Assembly: GCF_002802915.1 (NCBI RefSeq)
Contig: NZ_PEBJ01000003.1
Location: forward strand, 301,726-365,725
Direction: 5' to 3'
From: Bifidobacterium felsineum
GTDB taxonomy: Bacteria > Actinomycetota > Actinomycetes > Actinomycetales > Bifidobacteriaceae
DNA: 64,000 bases
Shown: piece after piece, positions 1 through 8,325 of the stretch
Layout: every line of letters starts with the position of its first letter
How positions within the stretch are numbered: the first letter of the stretch is position 1
Notes under the pieces: model-generated
The model's database searches: none
Told to the model about the DNA's origin: nothing
Seen by the model: only the letters and a program-made list of their open reading frames with translations
Made by a program: the position numbers and the translations under genes

Positions 1-20
1 AGCATACCTGGCTGGCACCC

Positions 21-3000
21 ATGCTCACGCTTCTTGCGCTGTTGGCGCTGGTTGCCGGAGCGGTAATCATCAGTTCAGTAACCAGACAACATGTGCAATT
101 GGATGACGGAACCGTATGGGTCACGTCGTTCAGCCACCAGAAGGCAGCCCGATTCAATGTCAAGAATCAGGAAGCCGACGCCGGAGTTTCTTCATCGGCA
201 CCACAATTCGACATTGCCCAGCACAATGGCAACACGATATTGACCGAACCAGGCCAAGCCACCTCCATCAAAGCCTCCACCGTAAGTACCGATGAGAAAA
301 CCGACGTTAAAGCCAATACCCTAGCCCTGAACGGTGGCGATACCCTTGCGTTCATCAACGAACAAACAGGCAATGTATGGGCAGGACCGGCCGATCAACT
401 TGACGACCTGACACCGACCACCACCGCGCCACAGATGAAACTGGGATCAGGTGGTCGTATCGCGGTGACCCATGAAGGGACAGTCTATGGGTATCGGCCG
501 TCAGATGGCATGGTCCTGATGCTACAGGAGCCAAATTCTTCCAACCCACAGGAGTTGACGTCTCTTTCCAATGGAAAGCAGCAAACAGCAGATAGCTTTA
601 CCGTCATTGGCGATACGCCAGTCATCACCTCGGGCAATACCGTGATATTCAACAATAGGAGAATCACAATAGACACCGTCGGCACATTGATGCTTCAAGC
701 CCCTTCAACCGATGGCAGGCAGACCACATGGGTGGCCGCCGCATCGCCACGAGGCGTTGCGGCAGTCGAATTGAAGTCCGACGGCAAAGCACGCTTCCTC
801 GCCACCGAAGGTACAGGAGACCCCGCTCAACCGGTTTCCCTGAACGGCTGCGTATATGCGGCCTGGAGCCAGAAAGCCCGTAATTACATCCGCATATGTG
901 GCGCAGATGCATCGGACGATGATTTCAAGACCTTGGAATCGGTGAATGCCACATCCCAGTTGGTGTTCCGCACCAACCATAGGCTGGTAGTGCTCAATGA
1001 TGTAGTCAACGGCAACGTATGGAATCCTAATAGCAACACCAAAGTCATCAAGATTCAGTGGAACACCATACAAACCGACCACAATACACAAGACCAGAGC
1101 ACCAACGATTCAGCAAACAACCATCGCGATTTTTCAAAAACCTGTTCCGCACAATCAGGGCAGATTCAGGCCGAGAACGATCAGATAGGCGCACGAGCCG
1201 GATCCGAGCAGATTCTCGATGTGCTGCACAACGATGAGCAAACCGACTGTTCGGTGTTGACCATCACCAAAGTGAGCGCCGTTAGTGGTGCCAGTATCAC
1301 AGTGTCCTCGATTTATGACGGTCGGTACCTTCAGATGGATGCATCGGCAACATCGACAGGTACCGCGACGTTCTCATACGATATTTCGGACGGTCGTGGG
1401 CAAACCTCCACCGCCATGGTGACGGTGACTTTGAGCGATCAGGGCAATCATGCCCCGGAACAATCGGACACGCCGCCGGAAATCAACGTCGAACAGGGGG
1501 CAAGTTATACGGCCAACGCGCTTGGTAGCTTCACTGACCCGGATGGCGACCCATTGACGCTTATCTCCGCGGCCGCGCAGAACAGTGATCAGGTCCAGGT
1601 CTCCACGAGAGCAGACGGTCAACTTACTTTCAATACCGGCGCTCAAGCTGCAGGACGAGTCAGCGTTGAAGTCACCGTATCAGACGGCGAGGCAACCGGC
1701 ACCGGGATACTTTACTTTTCGGTGAAGTCAGCCAATACCCTGCCAGCGGTCATCGATCCGGTTACCAAAGCCACAACGCCGAACACCGATACCGTTATCG
1801 ATCTTGCGCCCTATGTTCATGGCACTTCCACGCGGCCGGCGCAGCTCAGCCAAGTCGATACCCCGAATGGCGCGGTCACAACCTCCAACGCCGCTGATAT
1901 GTCGATCTCATTCAAGGCCTCCAATCCCGGCACGTATTATGTGCCATACACCATTACCCAAGGTCCGATTCCCGCAACCGGTCTGGCACGCGTTGAAGTG
2001 CTACCGGTTACCGGCGAATCCGCCAAACCGGTAGCCGCCAATGATGTCGCCCTGCTTGGAGCGGATAATACGGCAATCGTGGAGCCGCTTGCCAACGACG
2101 TCGATCCGATGGGAGGCATCCTGTCCGTGACTACGGTAAGCGCAGCAGCTGATTCCGGTATCAAAGTCGGTCTGGTAAGTCATAAACGCGTATATATCAC
2201 TGCACGTCAAATCCCGACAAGACCAACGCCAATCAGCTATACCGTGGCCAATGCCGCTGGTACGTCCACCGGCACCATAGTGTTGCAGCCACCAGCGTTA
2301 GCCGCTTCCAACTCAGCTCCCAAAGCGAGCAATATCAATACGCAGGTCCGCACCGGAGGCATCGTGTCGGTGGATGTGCTCAATCATGTCGATTATTCGG
2401 ACGGCACCACCGTGCGTCTGAAAAACAATCTGCAATACGACAAGAGCACGTTCAAAGGGCTCGCCTTCGTCTCCGCGGACACGGTGCGATACCAGGCCTC
2501 GCAGGAAACAGGCGTATTCCCCATTACGTATACGGTGGAAGACAATCTCGGTAATGTGGCCTCAGCCACCATCACTATCACCGTTCATGAGAGCAATGCG
2601 GAAAGCAAAGCTCCCCCAACCCCGCATAATACGGAAGCCCAAGTGGCCGCAGGCCAGAAGGTTCGTATCCCCATCACACTGACCGGCATTGACACCGATG
2701 GCGATGACGATCAACTACTGGGCCTAGGCAACAAAGTGCCGACTTTGGGCCGTATCTCAGAAGTGGGATCGGATTATCTCATTTACGAGGCTTATCCGGA
2801 TTCCTCCGGCACGGATACGTTCTCTTATGCCGTGGAGGATTGGACAGGCCAACGAGCACAGGCGCAGATTCGTGTGGGCGTTTTCCAAGGCGCATCCGAT
2901 TCCGGCGTATACGCGCGCGATGATGCAATCACATTGCGTCCCAACACGGCCGCCACTGTGCCGGTGACGCAAAACGATATTTCCGGGGACGACACGGATC

Positions 3001-5879
3001 TTACGGTGAGCGACAACATTGAAGCCCAAGGCATTGAGGGTGTCAGCGTGCAGGACAATATGATTGCGTTCACCACTCCCCCAAACGCCACCACCGCATA
3101 TATCGCCTACACGGTTCGAGACAAGGCCGGGCTTTCGGATACCGCCACACTCAGCGTGAACGTAGATCCCAATGCGCCGATAGAGCCTCCTACGGCATAT
3201 GACTATCGCGTACCTTCAGCCGCCACTATCGATAAAAAGACCGTGGACGTCGACGTATCACAATGGATTGCCAATCCTTCCGGCACAACCGATGAACTCA
3301 GCGTCGCCGTGCATCCCTCCGCCGCCGATCATGCGCGTGTCAAAGAAGGAAAGCACTCGACCATCATCACCGTTGATCTCACCGCACAGGCACGAGCCGT
3401 ACCGTATACGGTGACGAATACGACATACAACATCACTTCCACGGCATTCATTCAGGTGCCGGCCTATGGTGTGTTCCCTCCAACCCTGCGCCCCAAAGCA
3501 CCCGAGCTCAAAGTCAACGCCCGAGAAACCATCCAAATCAACATCAATGATTATGTTCGCGTAGGCGCGGGAAAGGAACCATATATCGAAAGCGCCGATT
3601 CAGTCAGCGCCACCAAAGCATCAAATGCTGACCTCTATGTGAATAGCACCACGCTGAAATTCACCGCGGATAAGGATTATGCCGGCCCGGCGTCAATCAC
3701 CTTCACGGCGGTTGATGGCAAACCCGGATCATCCAAAACCAAGATCATCAATTCCGCGGTAATCACTCTGCAAATCACAGTGGTCGGGCGAGATGTGCCG
3801 CCTCCCACATTTTCCTCACCCACCATTGACGTAGAAGCCGGCGCCGAGGCCAAAACCATTGATCTTACGGCACTGACCCACTCACCTAGCGGCCTGTATG
3901 AAGACGAGAAGCAGTACTCGTACTCTGGCGGCACTTCCTCTGGACCAATCACATCCAGCCTGTCTTCATCCGGCTCCTTGAAGATTGCGGCACGGGTTGA
4001 CGCAGACCCTGGTACCACAGCGTCAATACCCATAGCAATCAAGTACAGCAAAGGAACCGTGAACGCCGGCATTACCGTGCGCGTCGCGGTATCCACACGT
4101 CCCCTTGCACGTATCAGCAACAAATCAGTTACCATCAAAGCCGGTTCCACCGCAACGGTGAACATGTTGGCCGACGCCTACAATCCATTCCCGGAAACGG
4201 CATTAAGCGTCACCAACTGCCGAACCGACGACACGTCCAAACTGTCCGTCACCAGTTGTGGGTCATCAGGGACCATTGTCATAGCCGCTGCAGCTGATAT
4301 CGGGGCATCTTCCAATATGGTTCTGGTAGATGTGTCAGACGGCACCAAAACCAAAGAGCGTGAGGTTACCGGCAGCATCACTGTTTCCGTGATTGATAAG
4401 CCCGGCACTCCGTTGCTCTCCCCGATCGCCGGAGATCCGCAGAACGGTGCGGTGAATCTCAGCTGGACTCCCGGATCGGCCAACGGCAGTCCGATTACCG
4501 ACTACAAAGTGCAGTGGACGGGTGCCGGCACCGGCGAAAAATCCTGTGGAGCAGTGACAGCATGTCAAATCACAGGACTTACCAACGGCAACACCTATTC
4601 CTTCACCGTCAGCGCCAAAAACGAGGTTGGATGGTCCAAAGCATCCAACCCAGTCAGCGCGACGCCAGACAATGCACCATCCGCTCCCACCAATGTTCAG
4701 GTGCAAGGCGGCAATAAACAGGCGACCGTAACTTGGAATCCCCCTGAAGGAGATTTCAGCGCAGTCGACAACTACACCGTCACCATCACAGGTGCGGGAG
4801 CCGCACAAAGCAAAGAGACCGGAGGAACAAATACACGAGCCACATTCGAGTTCAACAACAACGACATTACCGATGGCACGACCATAACGGCAACGGTCAA
4901 AGCACATAACAAGGCCAATTGGGGGCCAGAGTCCACGGCGTCCAGTCCGCAAAACATTTGGGGAGACCCAGATGCTCCTACCGTGACGATGACCAATGAA
5001 GACACCACGATAACCGTCATCGCAACGGCAAACGACAATCGCAATGCCGGGTGCATCAGTATCGCCATCTCCGGAGCGGCAAATGCCGATGTCTCATGCA
5101 CAGATGGCACCGCAACGTTCACTGTGCCGGAAAGCGCACTCAACACGGAGGAGTTCACGGTCAAAGCCACGGTGCAGCCCAAGCTCAGCGCCGATCCGGC
5201 ATCCGCACAAACGCAGATCAAGCCGTCGTACAGCGTCAAACCGCCTACGAATGTAAGTACCACCGTCAATGCGGACCAGTGCACTGTCCAATGGTCCAAG
5301 CAGGGGCGAGCCCAATCATTCCAAGTGATCGCGAATGGCATCGGCACTGACACTGTATCCGGCAATGCAACATCATATGCATTCACCATGAGCCCCTGGG
5401 CCACATGCAGTGGCGCCTCGGTCATGCAGACGTTCAACGGAACATCCAGCACACCGGCAACAGGCGGACCGGAGACAGGAAAACCATACGTATATGAAGT
5501 ACCGGTGGATATCACAGCACCGGACGAACTGCGTTGGGCAAACAATGAGCAGGTCATCAATGTCTCCGGCGGATCGGTCAATACCTATGGCAAAGACGCG
5601 ACCATTCAAATCATCATTAACGACAAACCTTTCATCTGGATTCCCGGACGGCCTTTGGACGTTACTGGATTGCCACGCGCGGACACATACACCTGGAGCG
5701 TTGCGGTAACCGGCAATAACGGTTTGCATGCCCTTGACAACACGGCACAAGGCGGCACCGTTCAAGGATCGCGTCCGGGGGACACTTCAACGGCCCCGAT
5801 GTCACTGAGAGCATCCAGTCAGGTACGAACGCTTGCCGAACATCCCTGGATACTCGGTTTGGCCAATACACCTCAATAA
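21..5879 (+). CDS. fn3: Giant membrane-anchored Ig-like/fibronectin type III protein (PFNA operon Fn3), 5' end probably outside window
   Basis: Surface-exposed sensor or adhesin of the bifidobacterial PFNA cluster. The reading frame is open from base 3, before the first ATG at 21, so the true start is probably left of the window. Residues 2-20 (numbered from base 21) are one hydrophobic anchor. Residues about 35-340 have propeller-like blades of the type GDTLAFINEQTGNVWAG. From about 375 to 1450 comes a tandem of beta-sandwich Ig/cadherin-like repeats of about 90 residues. Two clear Fn3 domains lie at about 1460-1550 and 1552-1645, the first with a cytokine-receptor-like GWSKAS motif near 1536. 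A further beta-rich region runs to residue 1952. Published work on bifidobacteria attributes host cytokine binding to this Fn3 region. The MoxR gene follows after 74 bases. The family is certain; the ligand cannot be read from sequence. Confidence 0.85.
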   Translation: MLTLLALLALVAGAVIISSVTRQHVQLDDGTVWVTSFSHQKAARFNVKNQEADAGVSSSAPQFDIAQHNGNTILTEPGQATSIKASTVSTDEKTDVKANTLALNGGDTLAFINEQTGNVWAGPADQLDDLTPTTTAPQMKLGSGGRIAVTHEGTVYGYRPSDGMVLMLQEPNSSNPQELTSLSNGKQQTADSFTVIGDTPVITSGNTVIFNNRRITIDTVGTLMLQAPSTDGRQTTWVAAASPRGVAAVELKSDGKARFLATEGTGDPAQPVSLNGCVYAAWSQKARNYIRICGADASDDDFKTLESVNATSQLVFRTNHRLVVLNDVVNGNVWNPNSNTKVIKIQWNTIQTDHNTQDQSTNDSANNHRDFSKTCSAQSGQIQAENDQIGARAGSEQILDVLHNDEQTDCSVLTITKVSAVSGASITVSSIYDGRYLQMDASATSTGTATFSYDISDGRGQTSTAMVTVTLSDQGNHAPEQSDTPPEINVEQGASYTANALGSFTDPDGDPLTLISAAAQNSDQVQVSTRADGQLTFNTGAQAAGRVSVEVTVSDGEATGTGILYFSVKSANTLPAVIDPVTKATTPNTDTVIDLAPYVHGTSTRPAQLSQVDTPNGAVTTSNAADMSISFKASNPGTYYVPYTITQGPIPATGLARVEVLPVTGESAKPVAANDVALLGADNTAIVEPLANDVDPMGGILSVTTVSAAADSGIKVGLVSHKRVYITARQIPTRPTPISYTVANAAGTSTGTIVLQPPALAASNSAPKASNINTQVRTGGIVSVDVLNHVDYSDGTTVRLKNNLQYDKSTFKGLAFVSADTVRYQASQETGVFPITYTVEDNLGNVASATITITVHESNAESKAPPTPHNTEAQVAAGQKVRIPITLTGIDTDGDDDQLLGLGNKVPTLGRISEVGSDYLIYEAYPDSSGTDTFSYAVEDWTGQRAQAQIRVGVFQGASDSGVYARDDAITLRPNTAATVPVTQNDISGDDTDLTVSDNIEAQGIEGVSVQDNMIAFTTPPNATTAYIAYTVRDKAGLSDTATLSVNVDPNAPIEPPTAYDYRVPSAATIDKKTVDVDVSQWIANPSGTTDELSVAVHPSAADHARVKEGKHSTIITVDLTAQARAVPYTVTNTTYNITSTAFIQVPAYGVFPPTLRPKAPELKVNARETIQININDYVRVGAGKEPYIESADSVSATKASNADLYVNSTTLKFTADKDYAGPASITFTAVDGKPGSSKTKIINSAVITLQITVVGRDVPPPTFSSPTIDVEAGAEAKTIDLTALTHSPSGLYEDEKQYSYSGGTSSGPITSSLSSSGSLKIAARVDADPGTTASIPIAIKYSKGTVNAGITVRVAVSTRPLARISNKSVTIKAGSTATVNMLADAYNPFPETALSVTNCRTDDTSKLSVTSCGSSGTIVIAAAADIGASSNMVLVDVSDGTKTKEREVTGSITVSVIDKPGTPLLSPIAGDPQNGAVNLSWTPGSANGSPITDYKVQWTGAGTGEKSCGAVTACQITGLTNGNTYSFTVSAKNEVGWSKASNPVSATPDNAPSAPTNVQVQGGNKQATVTWNPPEGDFSAVDNYTVTITGAGAAQSKETGGTNTRATFEFNNNDITDGTTITATVKAHNKANWGPESTASSPQNIWGDPDAPTVTMTNEDTTITVIATANDNRNAGCISIAISGAANADVSCTDGTATFTVPESALNTEEFTVKATVQPKLSADPASAQTQIKPSYSVKPPTNVSTTVNADQCTVQWSKQGRAQSFQVIANGIGTDTVSGNATSYAFTMSPWATCSGASVMQTFNGTSSTPATGGPETGKPYVYEVPVDITAPDELRWANNEQVINVSGGSVNTYGKDATIQIIINDKPFIWIPGRPLDVTGLPRADTYTWSVAVTGNNGLHALDNTAQGGTVQGSRPGDTSTAPMSLRASSQVRTLAEHPWILGLANTPQ

Positions 5880-5953
5880 TCCGCGGCAATGACCGCAATC
5901 CAATAACCGCAACGAATCAGCATCAGTTTTTCGACCACATCATAGGAGACAAC

Positions 5954-7087
5954 ATGAGCGAGCATATCGATGACGCGACGCAGCTGTCAGACGCCACCCA
6001 ATTATCAGACCGCACCCATTTGGGCCATATTCCTCACAGACCATTCATCCATTCCGACAAGTCCGTAGCTCCTGCAATTCCCGCCATGTCGGCTACAACG
6101 ATCACCACCGGTCTGATGCCGCAGCCTTCACCGCAAATCGAAGCGTTCCAGCGCTCCTTCAATAATCTGGTCCGCAATATCTCACAGGTGGTCGTTGGGA
6201 AAACCAATCCCATCAAACAATGCGTCACTGCGTTGATGGTAGGCGGGCATGTGCTGCTCGAAGACAATCCCGGCACCGGCAAAACACAGCTTGCCCGTGG
6301 TCTTGCGAATTCCATTGACGCCAGCTTCAAACGCATTCAGTTCACACCGGATCTTCTACCCTCCGACGTAGTGGGAATCACCTATTACGATCAGAAACAC
6401 GGCGAATTCGAATTCCGTGACGGCCCTATCTTCGCGTCCATCGTTCTGGCTGACGAAATCAACCGCGCTTCGCCGAAGACTCAGTCCTCTCTGCTGGAAG
6501 TCATGGAAGAACAAAAGGTTACGGTAGATGGCCAGACGCATAACGTTCCTCAGCCGTTCATGGTAATCGCCACGCAGAATCCCATTGAGCAACTCGGCAC
6601 ATACGCTCTACCAGAGGCACAGATGGACCGGTTCCTCATGAAAACGTCCATCGGCTACCCCAGCCATGACGTTTCAATAGATATCCTCAAGCAAGTGGAT
6701 GTCACTGATCGCGCACAGACCGTCTCACCGGTGCTGACGGGTAACGATGTGCTTCGTCTGCGCAAAACCGCCACCGGCATCTATGTGGATGATGCCATCC
6801 GCGAATACATCGTGCGTGTGGTCGAAGCGACCAGGCATAACGAGCGCATCACGGTAGGAGCCTCAATGCGCGGCGCGCTAGCGCTTACCCGTTGTGCCAG
6901 AATTTGGGCTGCCGCCGATGGCCGAGCCTACGTGATTCCGGATGATATCAGGGATCTTGCCGTACCGGTTCTCGCTCACCGCATCGTTCTCACTCCAGAG
7001 GCCACATTTGATGGCACTACAGCGGAAAATCTCATCGCGCAGACCCTCGAAGATGTTCCCGCCCCCACCGTGGGAATGGGAGTCTGA
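5954..7087 (+). CDS. MoxR-family AAA+ ATPase
   Basis: Chaperone-like ATPase that in other bacteria works with DUF58/VWA partners to assemble or activate envelope proteins. The Walker A NPGTGKT lies at about 104-110 and Walker B LADEINRAS at about 164-172. The sensor region includes IATQNPIEQ, and the C-terminal lid starts near 290. The protein has 377 residues, longer than usual because of a disordered Thr/Gln-rich head of about 55 residues. In this head DATQLSD occurs twice in tandem, which could be a phosphothreonine docking site for the FHA protein of the same operon (inference). GGAGACA precedes the ATG. The DUF58 gene starts 11 bases downstream, so the two are almost certainly cotranscribed. 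Confidence 0.93.
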   Translation: MSEHIDDATQLSDATQLSDRTHLGHIPHRPFIHSDKSVAPAIPAMSATTITTGLMPQPSPQIEAFQRSFNNLVRNISQVVVGKTNPIKQCVTALMVGGHVLLEDNPGTGKTQLARGLANSIDASFKRIQFTPDLLPSDVVGITYYDQKHGEFEFRDGPIFASIVLADEINRASPKTQSSLLEVMEEQKVTVDGQTHNVPQPFMVIATQNPIEQLGTYALPEAQMDRFLMKTSIGYPSHDVSIDILKQVDVTDRAQTVSPVLTGNDVLRLRKTATGIYVDDAIREYIVRVVEATRHNERITVGASMRGALALTRCARIWAAADGRAYVIPDDIRDLAVPVLAHRIVLTPEATFDGTTAENLIAQTLEDVPAPTVGMGV

Positions 7088-7098
7088 AAGGTATTACG

Positions 7099-8325
7099 AT
7101 GACCACTCCGCTCGTTGCATCATCACGGTTACGCCGACGTGCTGGACGTCGGCTCAGCCGCGCCGCCCAGCACGTCAGACATGCTTTCAGCGCGTACGTC
7201 TCTCCTTGGGGATGGGCCATCGGCATTGCATCAATGGTCTGTCTTGCGCTTTTTCCACTCCTAGGATGGGTTGAACTGCTGGTGTTCGGCATGATGACGG
7301 CAATGATGATGTTCTCTGCCGTCATCCTATCTCTGGGCAATACTCGCTTTGAAGCGCATATCGGCGCTTCACAACGCCGTGTGACCGTTGGCGACTGCGT
7401 GAATATCAATGTCGAAATAAGCAATACCGGCAAAACCGCAACGACCAATGCCCACGGCGATCTGCCCATTGGACAGGCCCATGAGCGTTTTACCATTCCA
7501 ATGCTTGCCTCCGGTCAATCCAAACACACCGAACTGGCGTTCCGCACCATTACTCGAGCGGTGCTTCCCATTGGGCCCTTGCATATTCGCAAAGGCGATC
7601 CCTTTGGTTTTATTCGTCATGAAAAGCAGTTGGCTGAGCAGGTCACCGTGTTCATTCATCCCAAAACCGTGCGTCTTAGCGCACTGAATGCTGGCATTCC
7701 AAGAGATTTGGAGGGCCAACCATCAGGCCAGATCGTTGATGATGACCTTGATTTCTATGGTCTTCGTGAATATACGCCAGGTGATGATGTACGCAATGTG
7801 CACTGGTTGAGCTCCGCGAAAACCGGCTCGCTGATGATTCGTCAGTATGAAGCCACGAGGCGCACCGATACATCGTTGACTCTCGACATCAATCCCGATG
7901 ACTATGCCTCGGCTGAGGAATTCGAAATAGCCGTTTCCGCTCATGCCTCAATCGGTGTCCAATGTCTGGTTCAAAACAGGCCGGTCTACACGCATGCCGG
8001 TCAATCATGCAACCGTCCACGCAATGCCATGGAATTGCTCGATGAGGCCAGTGGCATCGTGCCTAACCGAGAAGATCCGCCGAATCTTGCCGATAGCACA
8101 CTGAGGCATGCGCCGGATGCTTCGTTCTATTGCTTCACCGTAGGCTCGATGAAAGCCATTGACCTTGTCAAACGGATGACCAAGGCACTCCCCCGCTCCT
8201 CACGATGCGTTGTACTGCAAGTCTGTTCTGGAGCCAATCGCGTCATTAGGCAGTTCAGCAATTTTACGCTGGCCACCGTTGGAGAACTTGACGACCTGCC
8301 CATTATCATGGAGGCGCTCGCATGA
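7099..8325 (+). CDS. DUF58 domain membrane protein
   Basis: Partner of MoxR ATPases in conserved MoxR-DUF58-transglutaminase operons; the biochemical role is not established. Residues about 33-75 form two hydrophobic membrane segments preceded by an Arg-rich tail. A beta-rich domain follows, and the DUF58 signature REYTPGDDVRNVHW is at about 224-237, leading into a VWA-like fold. Length 408 is normal. AAGG precedes the start. The last four bases overlap the next gene (ATGA), which implies translational coupling with the transglutaminase-like protein. Confidence 0.9.
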   Translation: MTTPLVASSRLRRRAGRRLSRAAQHVRHAFSAYVSPWGWAIGIASMVCLALFPLLGWVELLVFGMMTAMMMFSAVILSLGNTRFEAHIGASQRRVTVGDCVNINVEISNTGKTATTNAHGDLPIGQAHERFTIPMLASGQSKHTELAFRTITRAVLPIGPLHIRKGDPFGFIRHEKQLAEQVTVFIHPKTVRLSALNAGIPRDLEGQPSGQIVDDDLDFYGLREYTPGDDVRNVHWLSSAKTGSLMIRQYEATRRTDTSLTLDINPDDYASAEEFEIAVSAHASIGVQCLVQNRPVYTHAGQSCNRPRNAMELLDEASGIVPNREDPPNLADSTLRHAPDASFYCFTVGSMKAIDLVKRMTKALPRSSRCVVLQVCSGANRVIRQFSNFTLATVGELDDLPIIMEALA

